In this document: piece by piece, positions 21,912-34,390 of the stretch
Position numbering within the stretch: the stretch's first letter is position 1
How the letters are laid out: each line of letters opens with the position of its first letter
Assembly: GCA_022495995.1 (NCBI GenBank)
Contig: JAFEMH010000074.1
Span: 620,001-684,000 of the forward strand
Reading direction: 5' to 3'
Length of the DNA stretch: 64,000 nt
Source: Adenophora triphylla var. japonica
Taxonomy: Eukaryota; Streptophyta; Magnoliopsida; Asterales; Campanulaceae
Made by a program: the position numbers and the translations under genes
The notes under the pieces: generated by a model
Seen by the model: the letters and a program-made list of their open reading frames with translations, nothing else
The model's database searches: none
What the model was told of the DNA's origin: nothing

Positions 21912-24900
21912 ATGGCTCAAGAGATGAAAAATCCGACTTTTAGTAGCCATTTACTTGGGAAGGATTATCCCCGGGATGACCTCACGTTCAATCGGCCTAC
22001 ATACATTTCCCATGCTATCAATGAGTGTTTGGTAAAAATCTCTTTCTCAATCTTGTTTCATGCTTTGCATTGCATCGAACTCATTGCATAGATCCCCCAA
22101 ATTCATCCATTTGGTCATTTTTCTAGAACTTGGTTCTACCATTGCATGCTTCATTTTTTGTTGATGTCGTTAGATGTTGTGGTTGCATTGGCATGTGTAT
22201 GAATTCCTAACACATCTTGAATTGTAGGGGGGATTGATTTGGGTAGCCAAATGCTTCCTTGAACATGACTTTCTGGTGTGTACGCCAAGTGTTTGATGAA
22301 ATGCCTCAATGAAAATTTTCTCTTATTTCCTTGAAGTTTTTGCTAGGGATGATTTCTGACATTGCTCCCTTGTCATTTCTCTGTTTTGCAGCCATATAGG
22401 GCGACCAAGAACTGCCGTGGGAGTGTAAAATTTGCTAAGGATTTGTGGGACAAAGTCAAGAATTTGAACGGGGTCCGAGATCGTGTGGCGCATATGGGGA
22501 TCTATACTTTTATTGATAACATCCGGGAGATGAGGCGGACTCCTCACCACCTTCATGATATTAGGGAGAGGTGGTGGGACACTACCCACACGATCCATCT
22601 TCTCTTCGAGGAAGCTACAATGACCTCGACTGATTTTATGGCTATTACCAGGTTGGAGTTCACTGGTGTTGCTCTTCCGAAGACTGCGGGCTTCAAACCT
22701 GCGAATCCAACTGAGTGGCGACGATTGATTGGCTTTGCCCCTAACAAGGTTAAGGGATTTTCTGCTGAGTTGTCGCCTCTTCGTGACCAGCTCTTGTCCT
22801 ATGTTGATAAGCCTAATGTTGAGATGGATCAGATGGTGAGGGGTTCTCTCTGGTATATCTTATCAGAGACCATGTTTTCTAACCATTCTTCCACGGTTCA
22901 CCTCGCTCTCTTAGGGCTGCTAGAGGATCTGGACCTGGTGAGGACCTATGACTGGGGCTCAGCCGGGCTGGCTTTCTGCTAACATGCCATGGATAAGGCA
23001 TGTAGGCATACCAGGGATACCATGTCAGGGTATTCCTAAGCTTGGGAGGTATGTTTTCTGTCTTTCCTTGCCGTTTATGTGTACATTTTGCCAGCACTTT
23101 GCACTTAATTTGCTTTGTTTTCTTATACAGATATGGGGGTATGCCATCTTTTCATTGCACAAGTTTGAGCTGGATGATCGGAATCACAAGTTTCCGGATA
23201 TCAGGAGGTGGAGCCATTCCAACCACACCGTGGATGAGGAGGCGGGGGATCAGGATTGGACCCTGACCATTGAGGAGGCGCGGGGCTTGCTGGATAGCTT
23301 CGATTTTGAGCAGCTGGGCCTGTATCCGTGGGCCTTATTGAAGCGGGAGGTGTTAGTGTTATGGCCTAGGCCTATGATTGATAGACTTATATGTTGACAT
23401 TATTAATTATTATATGAGATGTTTATCAATTGATTATTATATTATTTTGGTATATTTGTTTATAATAATCTCCATCCCTAATTATTAAGAGAATAATTAT
23501 TATAAATGTTAATGGATAATCATATGATGATTATATGCATAGAGATGCACATTAAATTTATGGGTACTTGTTAGAGAACAAGTGATTGGACTTGACCCGC
23601 ATGAGATTTATGTCATGGTCAAATGTCATAATTAGATCTCATAAGGATACTTCATTTAGTCCCTAGACCTGAGATTATCATGACCTTACATATGATGAAA
23701 GTCATGTTTGATTTTAGTCAAATAATATCTTAACACGATATTTATAAAGGCTAATTTTGGCATGATCGGATTCATGATGGGGAGGATGATAAGTCAAGAT
23801 GGAATTTGTCCCTCGAAAGAGAGATGTTTTGCTTGGGCCCCTCGATGAGTGATAATGATGAAAGTGTATGGCCATACCCCAATACGATTGGATTATCATT
23901 ATACTCAGAATCGAGAAAGCATTGAACAAAGACAAGTTGACAAGGACCATGACTTGTGTTCAATATAACATCGTGAGACAAAGGGAGAAATGGAAGTGTA
24001 CCATTGGAAACATGAACTCTTACGTTGCATTATTTGGGTAGACATAATGGCTTGCTGGAGTCCGCTTATGTCTTATGAGGGTCGATATGATCGAACTCAT
24101 TGCCAACATAATGTAATCCTATTAGGTCACACACAACTAGAATGAATTTGATTAAACCTGTGGAAAAATGATTGAGAAAAACTCCTCATCAGCCTTGTCT
24201 GGTCGTGCGACACAACTAGGCCATGTGCCTCGTGTGGTCGTGCGACACAACAAGTCATGAGGCGGTTTGACAGAATCCTTTCCTAATTTGATTAGGATTC
24301 ATATTCTATACTAATGTAGTATAAATATGAACGTCTGTCAACCCTAGAAAGCTAGTCGAAATTCTCAAAATAAATTCACAACAATATTCTCAATATTATT
24401 CCAAGGTTTATAGGATCTAGCAATCTTCAAGAAATCGTTCTTGGGTTCATTCAAAGGTGTGGATACCGAGAGAGGGTCTTCGCTCGTTCATCGATCAAGG
24501 CTTAGAGTTCAAGCATTCTGAAGAACGAAGTTTGTGATCAAAATCACATTATTAAATCGTTTGATAGCTCAAGAATGGAAAGCGTTCAAGTTTGGTAACA
24601 TCTATCTCATAGGTTTCAATTTAATTGTATAGAACGGATCCTTGGCTCTTTGGGTTTTATGTTATTTGATGCTTGATTCCGCTGTGCATGGACCCATAAA
24701 ACCCAACAGGAGGTTCACCGTGCATGGGACGTCACCGACGTGCAAAGGATCTTGGTATCGCTGGAGGGGGATACCATGTATCTAGGTAAGAGAGTCTTCC
24801 CTCAGCATGGCTGGGGTTCACCTCCAAGGAGAGTGGAGGATCCGCCTAGGGCAATGCATCCAACCATTTTTATTCCTGATGGGGATTATTCCAATTTCGT

Positions 24901-25204
24901 GAATGGCTATGAGGAAATGGATTGTGTGGTCCAAGGGGCTTCATATGAGGAGTTCTTGCCTTGCTTGATGGGTCCCCTTTTGGTAGGTGGCAGGCGGTCA
25001 CGTGCTCGAGCTTCTGCTTCTGCCTTTGCATCAGGCTCGTTAGCCCCAAGCTCTTCATCACAGTATGCGGGTCCTGTGACTTTTGCACCAGATTATGGTC
25101 CTCCGAGCTTCACGTACATGATGAGAGGTATGCAGATGGTGGGTCATATTGCGATCCTGGACCAAATTTCAGAGGGTTATCGTCGCCCTCCCCATGTATC
25201 TTCG
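21912..25204 (+). pseudogene. PMD gene of element C, split by a solo LTR
   Basis: Exon 1 21912-22031 (opens MAQEMKNPTF), exon 2 22392-23048 and exon 3 from 23131. Exon 3 is interrupted at 23350 by a copia solo LTR and resumes at 24709 (24709-24713 is duplicated target) to about 25204. Exon 4 is lost. Exon 2 has RERWWDTTHTIHLLFEEAT and IGFAPNKVKGF; exon 3 ends in FAPDYGPPSFTYM. Two stop codons near the end of exon 2 (around 22981 and 23038, where D has Tyr codons) show that it had decayed. It runs opposite to its host element, as in A, B and D. Confidence 0.75.
23351..24708 (+). mobile_element. Ty1/copia-type solo LTR in PMD exon 3
   Basis: 1358 bp from TGTTAGTG to ACCCAACA, with inverted ends TGTT/AACA and a 5-bp target duplication GGAGG (23346-23350 and 24709-24713). 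TATAAATA at 24320-24327, with two GTCGTGCGAC dyads (24202-24211, 24237-24246) upstream. No coding sequence. The sense is inferred from the TATA box and the tail (CCGCTGTGCATGG near the end), which resembles copia LTR ends. Solo LTRs arise by LTR-LTR recombination. Confidence 0.85.
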
Positions 25205-25268
25205 GTATATTTCTTGTTTATACTGTTTCTCGTATCGTCCATATATGTGTATATGTCCGAATTCCTCT

Positions 25269-25412
25269 TTAGACGAGACAGAGAAAGTATTGATGATTTA
25301 GGTGAGCTGGTGGCTGCTTTTGAGGAATGCATGCTGCAGCTACAGGTTGAAGAAGACAACCAGATTTACCAGGGGGAGCCTGCGTTTCTGACAAGGAATC
25401 AAGTAGGATAAA
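25269..25412 (+). other. Unidentified coding-like fragment at the end of element C
   Basis: Similarity to element D ends near 25268. The following 144 bp are open and protein-like (contains DDLGELVAAFEECMLQ) with a stop at 25409-25411. AT-rich sequence with AATAAA-like motifs (about 25587) follows. It could be the last exon of a host gene or part of the neighbouring copia element. I do not recognise the protein. Positions 25413-25601 hold no gene. Confidence 0.3.
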
Positions 25413-25601
25413 CCAAGAATTTAAGAAGAATATGTATGGTTTTCTTTTAATTTTTTTTCCAAAAGAAGACATTTTTAATATCGTATTAGTTTGTGAATGA
25501 GAATGGGTTATTGCATCAAAGTGCAAATTTTTACTTGTGAATATCTTTTTGTAAGACATTTACGTTTGTAAAAATATAACAACGATAAATAAAGTTATTT
25601 A

Positions 25602-26464
25602 TTGGTAACCTTTGAAGAATCTGTGGTGCTAGAATATGCCATTTCTTTGAGCGTAGAAAATAATGGGTTTGTTGCTCCAGTCTCCTATGATTCCTCTTCA
25701 GTTGATGAGGAAATTATTGGTAGTCCTCCAACTGATCCTTCCTCTCCGTCAATTCAAGCTCAGGCCATTCAGACCGATGATCCAGTTGCTCCTTCAACAG
25801 ACCAAGTTGCAATTCCAGTTGATTCTTCAACCGATGATTCCTTAGCTGATGACATACCCTCTCCTTCAACCGATGTTACTCAACCGGCTATGCTGAAGAT
25901 CTTGCTAGACTGGTTGTTGTTCGTGACATGTGTGATCTCTATGATGCCCTGATGGCTGGGATGGTTATGTCCAATCAGGAGGAGGAAGAAAGGAGATTGG
26001 ATAGAATGGAACATGGTTATGCCAAAGACTTGGCCAAATATGTAGCTGACCTGCTTGACAAGTATGCTACTATAACTGATCTAGCCACTAAGCTCAATGA
26101 CTCCAGTCATACAAATCAGGAGCTATTGAATCAAGTTACATCAGTTCAAGTTGACCTGAAACTAGCAACCGATGAACTCAAGCAGACAAACCTCAAGCTC
26201 AAATAAGTCGAACAAAAGCAAGTTGATCAAGCTACTCAATGTAGAAAGACAAACACTGAGCGGATTAAACTTAAAGTTGAAAATGAGCTGTTGAAGAAGT
26301 TGCTAGCCGATCAGTCAGAGAAGTCAGCAAAGAAGAAGAGGAAGAGAGATGAAAAGAAAGAAAGTGAAGCGGTCAAGAAAGCAAAATCTGAACTGGCTAT
26401 CTCATCGGCTACACCAGTGGTTTCCAAGGACAAGGACTCAACTGTTGATCCTGCTCCAGTTTAG
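25602..26464 (+). pseudogene. Coiled-coil ORF downstream of copia pol (envelope-like region)
   Basis: Starts in a Ser/Pro/Asp-rich stretch, shifts frame near 25895, then reads a long charged heptad-rich segment (CDLYDALMAGM, RRLDRMEHGYAKDLAKY), a TAA near 26204, and a Lys-rich nuclear-signal-like KKKRKRDEKK before the stop at 26464. It lies about 345 bp before a copia 3' LTR. SIRE/Maximus-type copia elements carry an extra ORF of this sort after pol, sometimes called envelope-like. No signal peptide or membrane segment is visible here, so an envelope role is unsupported. Confidence 0.5.
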
Positions 26465-26809
26465 AATGTAATCGATGATGTAGTGTCTTTCATTTTCAAC
26501 CGAATGTTGCTACTTTCAATGAGATTTTCTTGACCCTCAACTTGTTCATTTAAATGCTTTGCTTTCTGTATTTCCTTTATATTTTTTAATGACTTCAATG
26601 CTACTAATTGACTCAATTTGCAGGTTCTATCATTCATCCATTTCCTTTATTTTTTAAGCTTTCTTTTTGTAAGCTTTCCAAGGTTACATCAAGTTGTCAC
26701 TTGACTTAGGGAATGACATAATTAAAAGATAATCTCTTTGATCATTCTATTACTAAGTTAAGATAGATGTATACCTAGGATGATTGGACTTAAGCAATTA
26801 GGAGGAGAT

Positions 26810-28149
26810 TGTTAGTCAAATATATGTATAGCTTTAGAATTACATAATCCCAATCATAATAAGCACTATTGAGGACCCCTAATTTTATCTAGACCAATTA
26901 GAATTTTCTATGAATTTTTGGTTCCCTTTAGTACTAGTGCCAGTGTTTTTGTAAATGTATTTTCTCAAAGAATGAAGATTGAAGACCCTGAAGAATTTCC
27001 AAGTTGTAAACTGGTTACTTGTAAAAGAGATTTTTTTTTAACCGGTTGACAACCTCAACCGGTCAACATGCTTAACCGGCCAATCCCTTTAACAGGTTGA
27101 GATAGTCAACCGGTCAGACCTCCTCAGTTACTGCTGATCGGCCAAGCTTCTTCAATAAGCTTTCTCTAGCATTTAATGTTCTCACCTACTCAGCACACAA
27201 CTTTGCTGAATTTGGTAGAACAAGCTGGCTATGAAGATATTCCTGCAAGTTGTCAGTAACTCGAAGAGGAATGTCAAAGTTACCAGTACTCACAACAACT
27301 TCATCTATTCAATGGAAAATATCTTCATCAAATCTCAGGCATTTAATGCAGAATATATCCTCATTAAATGCATGTTAGTCCAAGTCATCCTTTCAACCCC
27401 TTCAGAGACAACAACTCTATTTTGAAGATCACTATAAATACCTTCTCCAGAGCATTGAAGAGGGTTGGTGCATTAATGATTTTTGAGAGTGAGTTGACAA
27501 GAACTACATTGCTCAAGCATTCAAGCATTCAAGTTCAAGGCATTCAAGTCCCACATATTCACTAGACTATCTCTGTTAGGACATATACTGAGCACCATCA
27601 ATCAATACTTGTAGTGTTCCCAAACAAGACTATGATTGGAACACATTGATTGAATCACAGACACACTAGAGAAATCAGTTTCACCTTGTGAACACATCTC
27701 TAGAAAACAGCCGATCATTCTTGTAACACTATCCATTAGTGATCACTTTACTTTTGGCAGCCTTCAATCATAAGGCTTGTAACTTGTAGTAGTTAGGTAT
27801 CATTAATAGTGCACTTTCACAAATCCATGTTTTGACCAAACTTGGTAGAGGACGTAGCAGTTTTTTAACATTGTGAACCTCTTCAAACAACTGTGTCATT
27901 TTCTTTATTTGTTTGCTCATTACTTTTGTTATTGTAACCGGTTGATATTCTCTCAACTAGTCACAACCTATTGACTCCTATTTACTGCTTGTTTGTTTCT
28001 CCATTGGAAAATACAATTGTATGATATTTTAACCAGTGATAAGTTACTTGGACAATTTCCAAAGGTTTTGAAAAGAAGTTTCAAGAAATTATAAATAGGC
28101 TATTCACCCCCCCCCCTCTAGCCTATTTTTCTACCAATTGGGCCTAACA
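26810..28149 (+). repeat. Copia 3' LTR with phased AACCGGTT dyads
   Basis: 1340 bp from TGTTAGTCAA to GGCCTAACA. It is preceded by the purine tract GGAGGAGAT (26801-26809) typical of copia. TATAAATA at 27433-27440. Five AACCGGTT-type dyads at 27040-27115 are spaced exactly 17 bp, and another pair lies near 27936-27961. The 3' border cuts into the LTR of the gag-only element. Confidence 0.7.
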
Positions 28150-28943
28150 GAGTGAAACGATTTACACTAAATAGATTCAAAGGCCAAAAGTATCTTAACA
28201 TACAATTGAAGCCTAAGAATGATAATAAAACCCTAGCATAAAGATCCAATTGTTACTTACCTCAATCCAGAAACAAATTATTTAGCCTTGAAAGTCAATT
28301 AAAGAAATAAATAAAACCTTGAATTCTTGAATCATTGAATCATCAAAAAATAAATAAAATCCTAATTTAATATGTACAAGAGAAGAAGAGAGAAAAAGTG
28401 ATAAGAGGAGATAATAAGAGATATAAAAATATTCCTAGAGGTCTTCTATATATACTAGAGGGTGAGAGAGGAGGGTCAAAAATTAGGAAGCAATGGTCAA
28501 AAACTAAGTCTAAAGAGGATTATGCTAAAACCGTCGCGAAAAGTGATTTTGCGACGATTTTTGAGAAGGTTTTTACAGGTTTAGCGACGGTTTTGGGAAT
28601 AGAGCGATCACACCCTTTGAGTTTCTGTAATTTGGGAGTTGGCGCTCCCTCCTTTTGGGGGCAGATGTTCCTTTGCTTCGTCCTTCTGCAATTTATATTA
28701 TTTCCTCCTGGAAAGCTCTCAACGAGTACTATCCAATGGTAGTGAATTCTCTGGTCATCTTCAAATTTGTCATTCTGGAATTTCTATTCTTTCCTCCTTT
28801 GCCTCTTCATTTTCGATCATTTCTTTTCGTATCTTTTTTTTTTGTCATATTTTGGTACTTTCTCCTTCTATTCCCTATACTAAAAAATACTCCAAAAGCC
28901 ATCAAATAAACCAAGGTTGAGCACAAAACAGGTCTAAAGATAT
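28150..28943 (-). repeat. 3' LTR of the gag-only element, truncated
   Basis: Similar over its length to about 32033-32829. It contains TATATATA-like sequence near 28447-28454 and a stretch rich in GCGACG/CGTCGC words near 28530-28590. About 530 bp of its end are missing relative to the other copy. Confidence 0.65.
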
Positions 28944-30253
28944 AAAACTACTAACTACACTAAAACAAACAGATACATATTTTTGTGATTGTTCAATTCA
29001 TATAAAAGGTTGTTGACACAACAAGTCTCAAATCTTTACACACACATAATATACAAGTATTATCTTGAAAATGAGATTATATTTATATGGATACAACTTA
29101 CTTACAGTTCTACACCACATAATGATAATATGAATGAATAAATGGGAAGATCATTGTCACAAATGTAAGATATTTTATAGGGTCACTTGTGTCAAGCTCT
29201 ATAAATAATACCAAGATGAAATTTCTGCACAAGGGACACTCATATTTATGTTTAAACACAACTGTCAACCCGGCTACTCTTTAGGGATCAAATATGGCTT
29301 ATGGTTTGTAATGGATCACGAAAATCACGGACTAGGTTCAAAGTTCCAAATGAATGTAAGGACATATGAAATCAAGCAAGTGAAACTAAGAAGTCTTTCA
29401 CATACATCCTCACTTTGAATTCATCACTCCATGCCAACCCATTAATTCAACCCCCAAAATTATGATTTTGCATACTTTCACACATTGGGGCTGATCACCT
29501 TTCTTTACTTTGGTCACTTTCCACTTCAACATTAGAGAGACCAAGGATTTTCAATATTTTCTTTTGCTTTGAACATATATATCACGAATAATATGCATTA
29601 AATACTTTGCTCAAACCCCTCTATTCAATACAATTCATAACCATTTTCTTTCTTTTGATGACCACTTCCCACTCAACCGTTGATTTTCCAAATATAACCC
29701 ACAATTTCCCATTCATTCTCTAGTTTCACTTTCTTGAAAAGGTGAGAAAATAGAGTATACGTGTAAAGGGTAGGATGATGTAGGTACAAAAGAAGGCGAA
29801 TGGTGGTCAAAGATAACCTTTCACTTTATGAAAAATTACATTCTTTTTTAAGCTCAAAAGAGGTTCTAGCATAAATTTTATAAGTGACGAGAAAGTTAAA
29901 GGCTCACAAATAGGGTTCAAAGAAAATAGCCAAATATCACTTCCCGAATAGCCTAATTGATGTGTTATTGACAGTCATGCAAACATGTTCTAGGAACCCG
30001 AGAATGCCAAATTAATCCTATAAACGTCTTCTAAATTGGTAACAATAATCAAGAAAAATATCTATGGAAGTGAATGGTGAAGTAACCATACATTAGATAT
30101 TTCAATGCAATTTTATCCCCATATTGATAATAATAGTTAAGATATTAAAATTAAATCACTCACAAATCATTATAGACTATTACCAACATCCCAAAATATG
30201 AAAACAACAGAAAAATATTCTGTTTTTTGGAGGGTGACACTATATACATTCCC
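28944..30253 (-). other. Non-coding interior of the gag-only element
   Basis: 1.3 kb of AT-rich sequence between the gag remnant and the 3' LTR. I see no ORF of substance, no RT or integrase motif and no tandem repeat. Confidence 0.5.
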
Positions 30254-30476
30254 CTATAAACTCACAAACTCGGAGAAATATCTACCCCCGAACTCAAAAC
30301 ATGCTATTTCCTCATAGCGAAGAGAACTAAGACATGACTTGGGTTCAAAGGATGATATGACATAACAAAATAAAATAAATAAATCAAATAAAACATACCT
30401 ACTTGAGTTGCCTCCAAATATGCGTATTTGGTTAAGGTTGTTAGCCCGACCGTTGTCCATGTTTGGACTTTACTTT

Positions 30477-31290
30477 TCATTCTTTGGCCCACTTCATGTT
30501 TTCACGGGTCCATATTTCCAGATTATTCCCCATATATATTCCTTGCATTATCAACTTATCTCGTTCCCAAGGAAATTTTTCACGTTTCACCACTTTTTTC
30601 ACCCTCAAAATTGGTGAAGGTACAAGAATGATGGAGATTTTCACGCTTTCAATGGGGTGGATAAGATCTTCATTGAGACATTGTTCGTCAATTTGGTCGG
30701 GCCCAACCTCATCAACATGAGCGCCCTCATCATCTTTTAATTTCTCTCCCACCCCATCTTCTTCACAATCATCATCTTCATCAACAACAACGTCACTAGA
30801 AAGAGACAGAGAGAAAGTTGGTAATTCATCAATAATGGGATCATCCTCCCATTCGTTTTGTTCAGGATTTATAGAATTAGTATCATGCCCACAACCCCTC
30901 AAAGCCTCTACCAATTTATTAAGTTATGCTTCCAGCCTACATATGGATGCACCTAATTGTTGTTGCTTTTGACGATTCTCCTTTTTCAATCTTGTCATAC
31001 CCTCCTCATATGGTTGCTTTTTAGGTTGTGGTGGATCATAATAATGTGGTACATGATTATTCCATTTCTGGCATGAATGGTTTCCCCACCCTTGATTATA
31101 GGAGTAAAGAAAAGGATTATATTGTTGTTGCCATGATTGGAATAAACTTCTTTCTTGAACATGTGGAGAATACTCATGAAAAATGTTTTAGATGTACAAT
31201 CATTAGTAGTATGAGAATATAATCCACAACAGGAACATGCATCTTGTATTATATTGGCACTAGGCGAAGTAGTTATCGCATTGAACATAG
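30477..31290 (-). pseudogene. Gag remnant with CCHC zinc knuckle
   Basis: Minus strand. A CX2CX4HX4C knuckle (CCGLYSHTTNDC within CSCCGLYSHTTNDC) lies near 31200-31245. It is followed, after a frameshift near 31140, by Gln/Asn/Tyr/Trp-rich sequence (YNPFLYSYNQGWGNH) and then by a charged region rich in Asp and Glu ending at 30477. A stop near 30920 also interrupts it. The capsid part of gag is gone, since the knuckle begins only about 260 bp after the primer site. Confidence 0.6.
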
Positions 31291-31504
31291 CAATTAATTG
31301 TTTTACTTTTACCTAGCCAACTTCTCATTAGAATTTGATTCATGCATGACCTTTAATTTTCAAACAACTAGAAAAAGAAAGAAAAAGAAAATAATACAAG
31401 AAAATTATTTATAACAGAAGAACTAATAAAAGAAAACTATTTACAATACAATAACAAAACTAACTTGTTCGCAACACAAGTCCCCGACAATAGCACCAAA
31501 AACT

Positions 31505-32829
31505 TGATGGAGGAAATCTCCCTCATATTATAATTGCCTACCAAGTGAACTAGTTTATCAATGTAGTAATATGCTTACTTGCAAGGGTCAAATTTAAAGG
31601 GACTAAAGTGGAACAATTATATTTTATTAATGTAACAAGTAACCAAAAAGGGGTTTGATTTATAGGTTGAATAATTAATAGAAAGAAAAATAAACAATAA
31701 AAGATAACAAAGAAACTAGGGATTCATGGATTGGGGATAATAAAAATTTTCTCCTTATGGTTTTTAAATCATTTAAAAGAAATTCAATCTTATTCTTGGG
31801 TTCATTCACAAAAATATAGAGTTGAGATGTTAATATCTTCCATGAAGTCGATAAAAATATTAAAACCCTAATATCTCTATCTTGTTTATATATCTCGTGA
31901 AGTCAATATAAACATTAAATAAATTCAATTAATAACACAAGAATATAAAAACCTAGATTCATTGATTTTCGTGAATTCCTTAATTAAATCTAATCTTCTT
32001 AACAATGATCAATGTATAAATCATCTATGTTAGTGAAACGATTTATATCCAAATAGATTCAAATTGCAAAAGTATCTTAACATACAATTGAAGCCTAAGA
32101 ATGATAATTAAGAATGTTGAGGAGAGCAAAAATGAGAAAGAAATAGGAAGAATTAAAACCCTAGCATAAAGATCCAATTGTTACTTACCTCAATTCACGA
32201 ATCAAATAATTTAGCCTTGAAAGTCCATTAAAAAATAAATAAAATCTTGAATTCTTCTATCTTCAAAAAATAAATAAAATCATAATTTAATATGTAAAAG
32301 AGAAGAATTGAGATAAAGAGATAAGAGAAGATAATAATAGATATAAAAATATGGCTAGAGGTATTCTATATATAGACTAGGGTGAGAGAGGAGGATCAAA
32401 AATTAGAGAACATGGGTCAAAAACCAAGTATGAAAAGTATACTGCTGAAATTGTCACGAAAAGTGCTTTTACGACGGTTTTGCGATGGTTTTAGCGATTG
32501 TTTTTGCAGTTTTTGTGTCGGTTTTGGGAAGAGAGCGATCGCACCTTTTGAGTCTCGGGAATTTGGGACTCCGATTGAGACGTGTCATATATGGTTGGAA
32601 AGTACTCGATGAGTAATATCCAATGGAAGTTAATTCTCTGGTGATTTTCAACTTTGTCCTTCTTGAATTTCTATTCTTTCCGCCTTTGCCTCTTCATTTT
32701 CGATCATTCCTTTTTGCATCCTTTTTTTTATATTCAGGGACTTTCTCCTTCTATTACCTGTACTAAAAAACACTCCAAAAATCCATCAAATAAACCAAGG
32801 TTAAGTGCAAAATAGGTCTAAAGATATAT
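31505..32829 (-). repeat. 5' LTR of the gag-only element
   Basis: On the minus strand it runs from about 32829 to 31505 and ends CATCA next to the primer-binding-like site. The outer border is uncertain because the two copies diverge after AAAGATATA without a clear TG start. Confidence 0.55.
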
Positions 32830-33321
32830 ACTTTGTAAGGGTAAAAATACATCCACCACAAGTTATTTATCACCACAAGTTATTTATGCTTGTATTATTA
32901 ACAAAAATTTAACAAGGTTTATTGACGTAACTTTGTTGTGCTTACCTGCAGGATGAGCCCGTGAAAAAAATTCATGTTTAGGAGCTCGGTTGAGGTGATC
33001 ATGGATGTGTGGTTGTTGTTTCCAAAAGCATCACGTGATGGTGGATTGAGTCCCAAGCAACAGGTTCTTCTTTTGGAAGATGCACTTGAGGTGATCTTTC
33101 TCGTAATCCCACCCTTCTCGCCGATCCATGGATTCGGAATCTGATGCTTTTGAGGAGTATTCTGTTGATGGCGAAGACTCCAGCGGTGATGATATTCAAG
33201 CTGATGCGGACTTGCGGCATCTTAAACCATACTAATACAGACTTGGATGACAAGGGACTTGGTTCTTCACCTTTGAACGAGAAAAATTAAGACATCTCGA
33301 TCCTAGTGACAAGTTGCCAAT
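32830..33321. other. Old flanking DNA, left of element D
   Basis: Sequence interrupted by element D; it continues at 47763. A short open stretch near 33129-33229 (plus strand, MDSESDAFEEYSVDG) is Asp/Ser-rich and not recognised. The right-hand continuation leads into a gypsy-type purine tract, so this is probably decayed retrotransposon. Confidence 0.35.
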
Positions 33322-34302
33322 TGTAGCGTTGTGAGAAGAATTTTATCTTTTTGAGTCCCCACCTATATTATTCTTTTGGAAAACATAGAAAAACCATTTT
33401 GAAAGAGATTTGAGTTTGGGGCTTAGGTTATGGAATGGGTAGGTCAAGGAGCATCCATTCCACCCAATCCGGAGATTGGTCTTGCTAAAGAAAAGAGAGG
33501 TTTTTCAAAAAGGAAGAAGAAAAAGATTTTAAACAATAAAAGATCCATTTAACGGGGTTAAACGGAATGTAGGATCGATTTCTTCGAGACCGTCTCCATG
33601 ATTTGGAGAGGCTCTAGGCCGATCCTAGATTTAATAGATTTATACCACTCTAACAATCAATTAGAAAGGGATTTAGAGGGGTTTACCTTACGTGAGGTGA
33701 TTTGGGCAGAGTTTTGACTCAAGTTTAGAATCGACTCTCGATACTGATAGAGCTTTGCCTCAATCCTTGACTTGGGTCTTGATGTTAGTTTATCAACAAG
33801 GTTGACAAACAAACTTTGAGGTGAGTTTTTAGGGTGATTTTGTAGGAACCTTTCAGGGAAAGAAACCAACAAAATATGTGTGTGTTGTGAAAATTCGTCC
33901 TCCTTTGATCCTTGGAAGTCACCAAGTATTTATAGGGTTTGGATAGGTAGAGGTGGAGAGGTAAAACCCTTTCAGAAGGTTCTAGACCCCAAACTCTATT
34001 GGTTGGTCGGATGGATAAAATCTCATCCCGGAAAGAGGTTGAAATCGACGAGAAAACTGCCTTCTGCATGCTGCAGAGGGAGGATATCTCGCGCGAGACA
34101 CGCCATCTCGTGGCGAGATATTGCTCTTGTGGACAATCTTGTCCTTTCCTCGTTATCTCGTATGCAGTTTAGTCCCAAACTAACGATAGTTAGTCAAAAC
34201 TTAACGAAACATGACGAAATGGTGGATTTCTACTTCTTGACTCAAAGCGAGACTTAGAGTGGTATAAATATGACCCAATGTGTTCAGAATGGGGTGTCTA
34301 CA
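33322..34302 (-). repeat. 3' LTR of element D
   Basis: 981 bp; on the minus strand it starts TGTAGACACC and ends CGCTACA. Minus-strand TATAAATA at 33934-33927; paired dyads at 34084-34119 about 150 bp upstream of it. Confidence 0.95.
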
Positions 34303-34314
34303 GAGCCCCTTGTA
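34303..34314 (-). other. Polypurine tract of element D
   Basis: On the minus strand TACAAGGGGCTC directly precedes the 3' LTR; the GGGGCTC end is shared with elements B and C. Confidence 0.7.
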
Positions 34315-34390
34315 GACAAGTCTTATGAAAGAATTCATGTCGACGATAAAAGAGACATCATTCTGAACATCGGGATGGTCGGGCCACACG

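Larger units (their letters stand above)
20231..25268 (-). mobile_element. Tat element C, reverse, 3' part only
   Basis: A minus-strand Tat element in which only the 3' region remains: truncated LTR (20231-20913), polypurine tract (20914-20925, GCCAAGGGGCTC on the minus strand), GAACTACG cassette (21001-21047), hairpin repeats (21170-21430) and PMD gene (21912-25204). Similarity to element D stops near 25268 inside PMD intron 3. Gag, pol and the DUF7745-type gene are absent. Confidence 0.8.
28150..32830 (-). mobile_element. Gag-only (non-autonomous) gypsy element, reverse
   Basis: Two direct repeats (28150-28943 and about 32033-32829) flank a short interior. On the minus strand the 5' LTR ends CCTCCATCA at 31505, followed by a primer-binding-like TGGTGCTATTGTCGGGGA (31503-31486). 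This is close to the tRNA-Asp-type site TGGCGCCGTTGCCGGGGA that I recall for Athila and related elements. The interior (31485 to about 28944) holds only a gag remnant; no protease, RT or integrase is seen. The 3' LTR is truncated by the copia LTR at 28149. Gag-only plant elements are known as TR-GAG. Confidence 0.6.

Noticed and set aside
25602..26464. Retroviral envelope protein
   Set aside because: No signal peptide, cleavage site or transmembrane helix in any frame.
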